This document shows positions 8,052 through 15,934 of a DNA stretch of 35,433 bases, piece by piece. The stretch is from positions 1 to 35,433 of the forward strand of contig CATJIO010000068.1 in NCBI GenBank assembly GCA_949740725.1, in the 5' to 3' direction. Both the position numbers and the translations under genes were made by a program. This DNA is from an uncultured Lachnospiraceae bacterium. GTDB lineage: Bacteria; Bacillota; Clostridia; Lachnospirales; Lachnospiraceae. The notes beneath the pieces were generated by a model. The model was not told the origin of the DNA, did no database searches, and saw only the letters and a program-made list of their open reading frames with translations. Each line of letters begins with the position of its first letter. Position 1 is the first letter of the stretch.

Positions 8052-9587
8052 TCAAACATTCAATAATGTGCTGGCGTATTTCAGAACATTTACTTTATCA
8101 ATAGATTCTTTGTTTCCTACAATATTCGCAGCCAGTGCTCCGGCGATATTTCCCATAAAGGTTCCTACTTCGATGGGAGCCCCTGCTGCCACCGTAAGAC
8201 TTGCCAATGCAAAAAATGCATCTCCCGCACCAATCGTATCCTTTACCTTCAAGGTAAATGCCGGACAGGATTTCAATACTCCATTTTCCACAGAGGTTGC
8301 CCCCTTCGATCCCTGGGTCAGCCAGCCATGACTGCCAAAATGCTCCGACAGCCGGATCAATGATTCTAATTCGCCATCCCCTTGATCATAATCGGAAAAT
8401 GCAAGTCCCAGTTCTTTCTCATCCAGGGTAAATACGTCTGCACGTCTATATTTCGTAATTAAATTCTTTCCATAATTGGACGAATTTGTCTGACAGTTCA
8501 GTGCCAGAAATTTCGCATGCTCCTGAACAATCTCCATAACCTCCCGGTCGATGAGGCCATGCCCAAAATCGCACAGGATCACAACATCAAATTGTTCAAT
8601 TTTCTGTCTTAATTTCTCTTTGAACGTATCTAAAGCTTCTGCATCGATGCGCATCGGGGTGGGCAGGTTATTGATGGCAAATATCTTATCCACTTCCTCG
8701 CGTTTTTCATTAAACGTTACATAACGGCTCTTTACGATTGTCTCAAACGCATTGCTATAGGTCATATTTACATACATTTTATCGCTAAGCTCATCCAGCA
8801 TCCTGCTGTGCATCGTCTCTTCCCTGCCCACAACGCTCATCAAGGTCACATGGTTGCTAAAGGATACCAGATGGCGGGCAATTGCCATAGAACCGCCCAG
8901 ATATTGCTCTTTATACTTGTAGCGGGCGGAATACCCCATATCCTTCGACATCAGGCCCTGTACATTGCAATAAATATATTCATCGATAATTGCATCCCCG
9001 ACCACCAGCACCTTTAACTCCTGCATCTTTTCGGCAAAAGCCCTGATTTCTTTTATGGAATATTGTCGGCCAAGAGTTTCTGTGAATTCCTTTACGTCTG
9101 GCGGAAGCGCTGGAAGCGCATGGTTAATCAGCTTTGTAGAACTAAAGACCTGTCCTCCTGTATAGGCGATATCTCCGCCATGGCGTCTTACCAATTCTAC
9201 TTCCTCACTGATCTTTCCTGTGATATCGTCTTCTGCCTGCCGGTATTCCTCACCCTTCACATACAAATCAGGCTCTACCGTTTCTATGATATCATCTACG
9301 GTATATCCTTCCGATAATATCACGTAATCAATGCACGCTATCGCAGATAGGAATTTCAGCCTCATCTCATCATTGAAGTAGGGGCGGCCTGGACCCTTGC
9401 GAACGTATTTTGCCGCAGTGATCGACACAACAAGGACATCGCCCAGCTTCTTCGCTTCTTCAAAGTGGATGATATGGCCTGGGTGCACCAAGTCAAACAC
9501 TCCATGACAGAGAACAATCTTTTTATTTTGTTCTTTTATTTGGCTCCTGATCTTTTTAAATTCTGATTTTTCTACTATTTGGCCCAT
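8052..9587 (-). CDS. Bifunctional heptose nucleotidyltransferase/kinase, domains in reversed HldE order
   Basis: A 511-512-aa fusion. Residues about 20-160 form a cytidylyltransferase-fold domain (LCHGVFDLVHPGH with HPGH at 36-39; YFNDEMRLKFLSAI; PDLYVKGEEY), like the C-terminal half of HldE. Residues about 190-510 form a PfkB/ribokinase domain (VVGDAIIDEYIY; GGSMAIARHL; signature DTIGAGDAFFAL at 451-462), like the N-terminal half of HldE. In E. coli HldE the kinase comes first; here the order is swapped. The kinase would make heptose-1,7-bisphosphate, and the transferase would activate heptose-1-phosphate after GmhB acts. The nucleotide (ADP, GDP or CDP) cannot be told. Two adjacent ATGs follow AGGAG; the second, at 9587, has the better spacing. 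Confidence 0.87.
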   Translation of the reverse strand: MGQIVEKSEFKKIRSQIKEQNKKIVLCHGVFDLVHPGHIIHFEEAKKLGDVLVVSITAAKYVRKGPGRPYFNDEMRLKFLSAIACIDYVILSEGYTVDDIIETVEPDLYVKGEEYRQAEDDITGKISEEVELVRRHGGDIAYTGGQVFSSTKLINHALPALPPDVKEFTETLGRQYSIKEIRAFAEKMQELKVLVVGDAIIDEYIYCNVQGLMSKDMGYSARYKYKEQYLGGSMAIARHLVSFSNHVTLMSVVGREETMHSRMLDELSDKMYVNMTYSNAFETIVKSRYVTFNEKREEVDKIFAINNLPTPMRIDAEALDTFKEKLRQKIEQFDVVILCDFGHGLIDREVMEIVQEHAKFLALNCQTNSSNYGKNLITKYRRADVFTLDEKELGLAFSDYDQGDGELESLIRLSEHFGSHGWLTQGSKGATSVENGVLKSCPAFTLKVKDTIGAGDAFFALASLTVAAGAPIEVGTFMGNIAGALAANIVGNKESIDKVNVLKYASTLLNV

Positions 9588-9650
9588 CATTCTCTCCTAA
9601 AACTATGATCTCCTTCGACTTGAATTTTCGGTAATCACAGCAATAAACAC

Positions 9651-10763
9651 TTATATGAAATTAATATGATTGGGTTTTACCCCTTCCGCCTTTGGTATTT
9701 CGTGATCCTGGTAAATCTTCCACAGTACCTCATTTGTCTTATGCTGCAGGCACAGGGTTCCACAGTCTTTATTGGGATCAAAACCATCTTCTGTCAGAGA
9801 ACGCATCACTTCCCAATAGCGATTGCTTTCCCACAGTTCCTTAAATCGGGTTTCCTTGATATTCCCAATATGGTATTTTTTGTATTTTTCATTGAAAAAC
9901 ATTCCGCAGGGCGCTACCAGTCCGGTTCCTGACATCTGTATAATAAACGGTGCCCCAAAGCATTTGCAGTAAGACTTTTTCCCATGGCTTAAGATTTTAG
10001 ACCATTTTGCGGACACCTGATAGTTTTCCGTAGAATAGGATTCTGCTTCTTTCAGCGTTGCCACCATGCTGTCGTACTTGCTGTAGTCCACTCCCAGGGT
10101 TCCATCCTCGTCATCGCTGCAATGCTTGATCACCAGATAATCTACTTCAAGCTCTTTTCCCAGCTTTGTCAATGGAATAATCTGGTCTTCAAATTCCGGC
10201 ATAAGCACCATCTGAAGTCCGATGGTAACTGCCAGCTTTTTTTCTTTTCTTATCCGTACGGCCTCCCGGATTGTCTGTACCACCTTATGGTAGCATTTCA
10301 CAGGACATCCATGGATGTAGGCATACCGGTCTGCTTCACCGGCAGAAATATTGAACCTTAAATAGGTCAGACAGGGCAATATCTCCTCCAGTTCTTCATC
10401 CTTCAGCAAATACCCATTTGTCCCCAGCGCCATATCCAGGCCTTTCTCATAGCCATGAACGATGGCATCCTTCAAATGTGGATTACAGGTGCTTTCTCCA
10501 TCGCTTACAAAACTGACACCTTTTACTCCGATCTCGGCAGCGTCATCCAGAAATTGAAAAATTGTCTCCTTATCCAGATTATCCGACTGATTGATGCACT
10601 GCATTTTTCCATAACAATATACACAGCGGTAGCTGCATTTTGTGGTCAACGCGCAGTCAATGGTAATTGGCGCGACGCGCCCTTCGCCATAATTCCATTC
10701 CTTGATCCTGTCCGAATGCCATAACACCTTACTGCCGTCTAAAATATACTTTTGTTCTTCCAT
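9651..10763 (-). CDS. Radical SAM/SPASM-type enzyme 1
   Basis: A 370-aa radical SAM protein. The 4Fe-4S triad is CSYRCVYC (Cys43, 47, 50), followed by the SAM-site segment SFVSDGEST and ALGTNGYLL. A C-terminal Cys-rich region (CKCFGAP, APCGMFF, CGTLCLQH) is of the SPASM/twitch kind that holds further clusters. It is a paralogue of the enzyme encoded at 12539-13600: same length class, layout and a shared ending (NHINFI versus DHVNFI). The two genes bracket the transketolase pair. Radical SAM/SPASM proteins act on peptides and on carbohydrates (epimerases, dehydratases); the place inside a sugar operon suggests a carbohydrate substrate, which is inference. It is followed by a 60-base gap before the HldE-like gene. 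Confidence 0.85.
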   Translation of the reverse strand: MEEQKYILDGSKVLWHSDRIKEWNYGEGRVAPITIDCALTTKCSYRCVYCYGKMQCINQSDNLDKETIFQFLDDAAEIGVKGVSFVSDGESTCNPHLKDAIVHGYEKGLDMALGTNGYLLKDEELEEILPCLTYLRFNISAGEADRYAYIHGCPVKCYHKVVQTIREAVRIRKEKKLAVTIGLQMVLMPEFEDQIIPLTKLGKELEVDYLVIKHCSDDEDGTLGVDYSKYDSMVATLKEAESYSTENYQVSAKWSKILSHGKKSYCKCFGAPFIIQMSGTGLVAPCGMFFNEKYKKYHIGNIKETRFKELWESNRYWEVMRSLTEDGFDPNKDCGTLCLQHKTNEVLWKIYQDHEIPKAEGVKPNHINFI

Positions 10764-10778
10764 GTGAAATCTCCCTTA

Positions 10779-11696
10779 CTATTTGCATTCCTGCATTATT
10801 TTTTGATAAATACTTTCTGCATTGAGCTTATTTGCTGTCAATACCTGTTGCGGCGTTCCATACCCTTTTGCAAAGCAATCTTCGAATCCTACTCTTAGCA
10901 ATTTATTTCCACATCCATGGGCTGTCAGCAATTCTGATAGCAGGCCGCCTAATCCGCCTAAGATACTATGTTCCTCCACAGAGCACAATAGAGAATATCG
11001 TTGTGCCACTTTCAGAACACACTCCTCATCTAGGGGCTTTAAGGTATGGACACTGATCACAGCCGCCTCAATTCCTTCTCTATGCAGATATTCTGCGGCC
11101 TCTATTGCCTGGTACAGGATTTCTCCTGTTGCGAATATGGCAATGTCCTCTCCCTCCCGCATGATGCTTATTTTTCCGGGGATAACCTCCTGCCCTTCCC
11201 CATATAATTCTGACGGAAGATTGTTCCCAAGTCTGATATATACAGGCCCATTTATTTCATATGCATAATGCACCAGGCGTTTTGTCTCCTTCGGAGTTGC
11301 CGGTGACAGGAGCGTCAGATTCGGGAGGCATCTGAGAACGGCGATATCCTCTGTGGAATGGTGGGTAGGCCCGAGATAGCCATAGGTTACCCCGGCTCCG
11401 ATCCCCACGATCTTGACATTCAAATTCTGCAGGCATACATCCAGGCGGATAAACTCATAGGATCGATATGCCAAAAAAGCTCCAATCGTATAAGCAAAAG
11501 GAATTTTTCCGCAGCTTGCCATTCCTGCCGCCGCTGTCACCATATGCCCTTCTGAGATTCCAAAATTGAAATACTGCTCCGGCATATCCCTGCGAAAATC
11601 ATCATATACGATCATCCCATTATCCGATACCAGAGAAAGCACATTTTTATCTTCCTTAGCTATCGCATAAAGTTCCTTCAAATATGTATTTCTCAT
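10779..11696 (-). CDS. Transketolase, C-terminal subunit (pyrimidine-binding and C-terminal domains)
   Basis: A 305-aa partner of the gene just upstream. It has the Pyr domain with the cofactor-activating Glu (FNFGISEGHM, Glu49), the active-site loop GPTHHSTEDIAVLR, LLSPATPKE and a C-terminal domain (AVISVHTLKPLD, EEHSILGGLG). Split transketolases of about 275 plus 305 aa are common in archaea and Firmicutes, and also occur as dedicated enzymes in sugar clusters. The start overlaps the upstream stop by four bases (ATGA), so the subunits are co-translated. In this setting it may transfer a ketol unit to make sedoheptulose 7-phosphate for GmhA, or act on a nucleotide sugar; the sequence does not decide. 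Confidence 0.88.
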   Translation of the reverse strand: MRNTYLKELYAIAKEDKNVLSLVSDNGMIVYDDFRRDMPEQYFNFGISEGHMVTAAAGMASCGKIPFAYTIGAFLAYRSYEFIRLDVCLQNLNVKIVGIGAGVTYGYLGPTHHSTEDIAVLRCLPNLTLLSPATPKETKRLVHYAYEINGPVYIRLGNNLPSELYGEGQEVIPGKISIMREGEDIAIFATGEILYQAIEAAEYLHREGIEAAVISVHTLKPLDEECVLKVAQRYSLLCSVEEHSILGGLGGLLSELLTAHGCGNKLLRVGFEDCFAKGYGTPQQVLTANKLNAESIYQKIMQECK

Positions 11697-12520
11697 GCCT
11701 CAAGCTCCTTCTCTGTGATGCCCAGCTCCTTCTTTACGATTTCCATTTCTTCTTCATTCGGCATACGATAATGCCAGATCGGTACCTGCTCCATAAAGGA
11801 AACCCCTTTTCCTTTTATCGTATCTGCAATGATCAGCCTGGGATGTTCTTCCTTTTTATCTCTGTCTTCCTGTAGCACCCTGATCAATTGTTCTATGTCG
11901 TGGCCGTCCACTTCATTGACGTCCCATCCAAAGCCTTCCCATTTTTCCTCCAAAGAGTCCAGCCTTAAAATATCCTCCGTTTCTCCCATTGCCTGGAGCT
12001 TATTCCGGTCCAGAATCACCGTCAGATTATCCAACTTATGGTGTGCAGCCGAAAGAGCCGCTTCCCATACAGAGCCCTCCTGACATTCTCCGTCCCCCAA
12101 AAGCACATATACCCGTCTTTTCTTTTGATCTAGCTTATTGGCAAGGGCAACTCCCACCGCGAAGGACAAGCCATGTCCAAGAGAACCTGTCGTAGCTTCC
12201 ACGCCAGGGATATCGCCATATTTGGGTTCCCCGCCCAGGACAGAGCCGGGCTGGCAGAATGTGTAAAGTTCTTCCTGTGTAATATAACCGATCTTTTTCA
12301 AAACACTGTACAGAACAAGGCTGCCATGCCCTTTGCTGACAATCAGCTTATCTCTGTTACTCCAATTGGGATCATTCTTATCATATCTCAAAATATCTCC
12401 AAAATATAATGCCGTCATGATCTCCACTGCCGAAAATGCAGATGCCAGATGCCCTGATTTCCCATGATATGCGGCTGTCATAATATCTTTTCTTATCTCT
12501 TTCGCAATATCTTCCAGCAT
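11693..12520 (-). CDS. Transketolase, N-terminal thiamine-diphosphate-binding subunit
   Basis: A 275-aa PP-domain subunit. The TPP/Mg signature is LLGDGECQEGSVWEAALSAA (Gly142-Asp143-Gly144, with Asn173 in DRNKLQ), preceded by SKGHGSLVLY and TTGSLGHGLSFAVG, which are the usual transketolase blocks. The ATG at 12520 has GGAGGAG upstream. It lies 18 bases behind the second radical SAM gene and overlaps the C-terminal subunit gene by four bases. A housekeeping transketolase would normally be elsewhere in the genome, so this pair is probably dedicated to the sugar made by the operon. Confidence 0.9.
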   Translation of the reverse strand: MLEDIAKEIRKDIMTAAYHGKSGHLASAFSAVEIMTALYFGDILRYDKNDPNWSNRDKLIVSKGHGSLVLYSVLKKIGYITQEELYTFCQPGSVLGGEPKYGDIPGVEATTGSLGHGLSFAVGVALANKLDQKKRRVYVLLGDGECQEGSVWEAALSAAHHKLDNLTVILDRNKLQAMGETEDILRLDSLEEKWEGFGWDVNEVDGHDIEQLIRVLQEDRDKKEEHPRLIIADTIKGKGVSFMEQVPIWHYRMPNEEEMEIVKKELGITEKELEA

Positions 12521-12538
12521 TGCTCTCCTCCTGCAATC

Positions 12539-13600
12539 TCAGATAAAATTCACATGATCTCCCGGATTCTTCAGTTCTGTTAAATATTTATTCATTTCGT
12601 CCAGTCTGCATAATTCCCGGCAATTCGTTTCCAGATCCATCTTAGAAAAATATTCTATTAATTTTTTTCTTCTGTTCCCTTCCCAGATCTCCTGGAAGCT
12701 TTCCTGGTAAAGATTTCCATAGCTCAGCTCCTCTTTTCCCATAAATACGATACAGGGCCACAAATTCCCTTTCGCGTCAATGTAAACCATAAAGGGCAAT
12801 GCCAGACATTGATCGTACTCCCGGCGGCAAACCAGCTTCTGCATAGAATGAGCACGGAAATAGATCTTGTAATCCTCCGTTGCAATCTCCTTTAGCTCTT
12901 TCTCCACTCCCAGCATTTCCTGATAGTCTACCTGTAAGATGTTTCCACTCTGAGGATGCTGTGAAAATGGCTTCACCGTAAAATAATCGACGCCGATCCT
13001 TTTTAGCTCCTTTGCCATTTTCACGACTTCCTCTTTGTTATCCGGAAGCAGCAGCAACTGCACCCCGATGGTGGTGGAGGCTCCCTGGTCCTTCTTAACC
13101 CTGACCGCTTCTTCCATATTGCGGAGCACGATGGACAAGTCTCCCTTTCTGCACTGATGGATCTTCTCATAGATACTATCTGTAATTGCTGCTGTGCTGA
13201 AGCGGATCCAGGTAAGAGACGCCAGACATTCCCTTGATATCTCTGGTGTCAGCAGTACACCATTGGTAGACATTGCCACGTCTATGTCATTTTTTTTCGT
13301 GGTATTAATAATGTCTACTGCATTTTTATTTAACAGTGGTTCTCCTTCTCCTGCATATATGATACTTTTCACCCCTTTTTGGGCAAATTCCGCGATATTT
13401 TTCTTCAATACACCTGCATCCAGCATGGTAGGCTGATATCCAGTATAATCTACTGCGCAGAAGATACACCGATGATTGCAGGCATTCGTTAATCCTATCT
13501 CCAGTTCGATGGGATAGATATTCTCGCCTCTTTTCCAGGCAGCTACCCGCTCCGGATGAAAGATCAATTTATGGGAATCCATTCTTATTTTATCACTCAT
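12539..13600 (-). CDS. Radical SAM/SPASM-type enzyme 2
   Basis: A 353-aa radical SAM protein with the triad CNHRCIFC (Cys41, 45, 48), SIIYAGEGEPLLN and AMSTNGVLL at the SAM site, and a Cys-bearing C-terminal part (CRREYDQC, WPCIVFMG, NCRELCRLD) of SPASM type. The start is the ATG at 13600, with GGAGG eight bases upstream; a longer reading to 13633 runs through the upstream gene and has no site. It overlaps the stop of the glycosyltransferase gene by eight bases. Paralogous to the enzyme at 9651-10763. Substrate unknown; sugar tailoring is inferred from the operon. Confidence 0.85.
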   Translation of the reverse strand: MSDKIRMDSHKLIFHPERVAAWKRGENIYPIELEIGLTNACNHRCIFCAVDYTGYQPTMLDAGVLKKNIAEFAQKGVKSIIYAGEGEPLLNKNAVDIINTTKKNDIDVAMSTNGVLLTPEISRECLASLTWIRFSTAAITDSIYEKIHQCRKGDLSIVLRNMEEAVRVKKDQGASTTIGVQLLLLPDNKEEVVKMAKELKRIGVDYFTVKPFSQHPQSGNILQVDYQEMLGVEKELKEIATEDYKIYFRAHSMQKLVCRREYDQCLALPFMVYIDAKGNLWPCIVFMGKEELSYGNLYQESFQEIWEGNRRKKLIEYFSKMDLETNCRELCRLDEMNKYLTELKNPGDHVNFI

Positions 13601-15689
13601 GATTATTTGCCTCCAATCGTACCGCCACTTCATTGATTACCCGTTCCATCAATACATCATAGGTCATTTTTTCCAGAGATACCTTTCTTCCGCGCTTTAT
13701 CATTTCCTGCCGGGCTTCCTCATGTTCCAGGTAATAGTGGATCTTCTGTATCAGATCCTCCCGGTTATAAAACATTACGACATCCCGGTCTGCCTCTATG
13801 ATCTTTCGTATGTCTGTCACATCTGATTCTGGTGGGATGTAGTTGCTCATATAAAAACCACCGCTCAACATGGTTTCCCACGCCCGTGCAGCCGCAGTCG
13901 TCATAATATTATTTCCAATTACAATTTTGGACGCCTGATAAATTTTTGACAAAATTTCACCGTTCTGTGCCGGCCCCATGGCGTACTTAGCATATTTCGG
14001 GATCTCTTTCCATCCATTTCCCCAAAGCTTTATATTTGTAAATCCTGCGTCAATAATCCAATCTACCAATGCCTGACGATATACCCGCTGGTTAAACCAC
14101 ATGCACATATCATTCGCCAGGAATTCCACCAGCTTCCCTGACGGTGTAAACTGGTAGCATTGGCTGATTGCTCCATATACAAATTCCGCAAACGTTCCTT
14201 CCTCGTAAAATGGAACTCCCGCTTCATACACATAGCTCTGGTATCCTTTATAAACAGAGCTTATCAGTTCCCTCATCTCCTCCGCCTGTGGAAACTGGGC
14301 AATTACTTCCTCTATATGTCCATCCACATCACTCGCATGGCATACAAAACATATATCGCATGTATATTCCTTCTTTTCTTCTTCACTTAAGGCGTACGGC
14401 TTGTAAATATATTGATTGGCCGGGATTGGCGCGTCTATCAATGCTTTTTGGGGATATCCGATCTCCTGAAATGTCTTCCATGTGATAAAGTGGTTCATCA
14501 CAAAATCCCGGTCTCCCAATTTTTCCACATTTTCTTTATCCATAATATGATCCAGGGGATCCTGCACCCAGGTAATGAACACGGCCTGCGCCGGAACCAA
14601 CGACAATTCATGCCGGAAATGATCCAGAACAAAAACAATATCTGGTTGAAAATCCGCGATATTATGTACCCGATCCTTTCCCGTATCTCTGTGAATATCA
14701 TCCTCCTCCAGCTCGATCCTTGTATCACAACCCAATCTTCCCGCCGCCTGCATGCAATCTCTTGTATGATATTGTAATGCAGTTGTAAAACGGGAAGTTA
14801 TAAATAAGATTCTTGGGACTTTTCTTTTGATCCGTTGATTAATCTCTTTCTCCCTTCCCTGATAATACTCCCCAATCTTTTCCCAATTACTTTTCATCTT
14901 TCTGGCTATCTCGTTCCTGCTTTTACGTAAAATTTCCTTATAGCCTGTCTCAACCTGGCCATCGGCAGCAAACAGCCTTTGTGGAAAAAGCACCATATCC
15001 TCCTGCAGGTATTCTGATAAGCTCTCCCGCCCAATTAAAATCACAATTCTCTTTTTCTCTAACAGGTCGGCTATCTGATATAGCTGCATAAATAATGCGC
15101 CGCAGCCTTTGTCAAACACCAGATACATTGGTAATTCCATACCTAAAAAGGAATGGCTGATCCTGGAATTTTCCTCACACTTCCAAATCTCCTCCAGCCA
15201 CAATTCATTTACAAGCATTGCAACATCGTCTTCTTCCGAAGAATATTCTCTCCGCTCTCTCATACTCATCGCGAATTGCTTTTCCTTGGGATCCACACAT
15301 ATCACGGTCTCGTCATCCTGCCAGATGGGGAAAACCGATAGCGCTTCCCCCTCATAACTGTTGCGATAATTTGGATAGTTTTTCAATAATTCCATATTAC
15401 TTTTATATACAGCATCCAGAGCCTCTTTATTGGGCGCATAATATGCTTCCAAAATCAATTCATACACTTCTTCGTCTCTGGTAGATTCATACAGCATTAT
15501 AAAATCCATAAGAGCTTCTTTGCTGTATCCATTACGAAACTTCATTTTTGCCTGTTCCAAAAGAAGCATCTCTCTATGCTCTACAAATGTCGCCATCATT
15601 TTTTCAACCAAAGCCAATGCCTGTTCTGTATACCCTGCTTCTTCCATGTCCAGAGCTTTATCCAGATATTGCAGCAGCAATGCATCCAT
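13593..15689 (-). CDS. CgeB-like glycosyltransferase with helical N-terminal extension
   Basis: A 698-aa protein. Residues 1-120 look like TPR helices (LDKALDMEEAGYTEQAL...). From about 300 on it resembles the CgeB/DUF3880 glycosyltransferase group: ILFITSRFTTALQYHTRD, FQPDIVFVLDHF, FITWVQDP, then a GT1-type C-terminal half with IKLWGNGW, YQASKIVIGNN, AARAWETMLSGGFYMSNY and a closing IHYYLEHEEARQEMIKRG. ATG 15689 follows AAGGAG. It is the first gene of the nine-gene operon and lies about 155 bases from the sigma-28 promoter. CgeB-like proteins often accompany flagellar or spore-surface glycan genes. It is the operon's own candidate transferase, besides Maf. Acceptor unknown. Confidence 0.8.
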   Translation of the reverse strand: MDALLLQYLDKALDMEEAGYTEQALALVEKMMATFVEHREMLLLEQAKMKFRNGYSKEALMDFIMLYESTRDEEVYELILEAYYAPNKEALDAVYKSNMELLKNYPNYRNSYEGEALSVFPIWQDDETVICVDPKEKQFAMSMRERREYSSEEDDVAMLVNELWLEEIWKCEENSRISHSFLGMELPMYLVFDKGCGALFMQLYQIADLLEKKRIVILIGRESLSEYLQEDMVLFPQRLFAADGQVETGYKEILRKSRNEIARKMKSNWEKIGEYYQGREKEINQRIKRKVPRILFITSRFTTALQYHTRDCMQAAGRLGCDTRIELEEDDIHRDTGKDRVHNIADFQPDIVFVLDHFRHELSLVPAQAVFITWVQDPLDHIMDKENVEKLGDRDFVMNHFITWKTFQEIGYPQKALIDAPIPANQYIYKPYALSEEEKKEYTCDICFVCHASDVDGHIEEVIAQFPQAEEMRELISSVYKGYQSYVYEAGVPFYEEGTFAEFVYGAISQCYQFTPSGKLVEFLANDMCMWFNQRVYRQALVDWIIDAGFTNIKLWGNGWKEIPKYAKYAMGPAQNGEILSKIYQASKIVIGNNIMTTAAARAWETMLSGGFYMSNYIPPESDVTDIRKIIEADRDVVMFYNREDLIQKIHYYLEHEEARQEMIKRGRKVSLEKMTYDVLMERVINEVAVRLEANNHE

Positions 15690-15767
15690 TTTATTATCTC
15701 CTTCTTGGGAGTCATGATGAAACTAATAACGCCAGAATGGCGAAACGCTAAAATTGGGCATAAATAA

Positions 15768-15794
15768 AGGGAATAGAAGCCACATCTATTCCCT
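15768..15794 (-). terminator. Hairpin in the leader of the sugar operon, possible attenuator
   Basis: A perfect 10-bp inverted repeat, AGGGAATAGA and its complement, with a 7-base loop, followed on the minus strand by TTATTTATG. It lies between the sigma-28 promoter and the first gene, so either transcription must pass through it or it is a processing or stability element. A smaller CGCCA/TGGCG hairpin follows. Confidence 0.5.
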
Positions 15795-15849
15795 ACTTGT
15801 CCCTTATAGTGCCTCCATGCAATTTCATGACATCCTATCATTTTAAATT

Positions 15850-15876
15850 ATATCGGCAATTTTGTGTTAAACATTA
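15850..15876 (-). promoter_or_regulatory. Sigma-28 promoter of the nine-gene sugar operon
   Basis: Minus strand TAAT (15873-15876), 15-base spacer, GCCGATAT (15850-15857). The -10 is a perfect match, identical to that of flagellin; the -35 differs by one base from TAAA. Start near 15843 gives a leader of about 155 bases. This places the sugar operon in the late flagellar regulon. Confidence 0.82.
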
Positions 15877-15934
15877 ATCTATATATAATCTATTGTAAAA
15901 TTTTACTAACTTCCCCATACTCATCCTCCTCCCA

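Noticed and set aside
15596-15841. 81-codon minus-strand frame beginning at the sugar-operon transcript start
   Set aside because: Considered as a leader peptide, but it overlaps the start of the glycosyltransferase gene by nearly 100 bases, and its Trp/Cys-rich sequence looks like out-of-frame translation.
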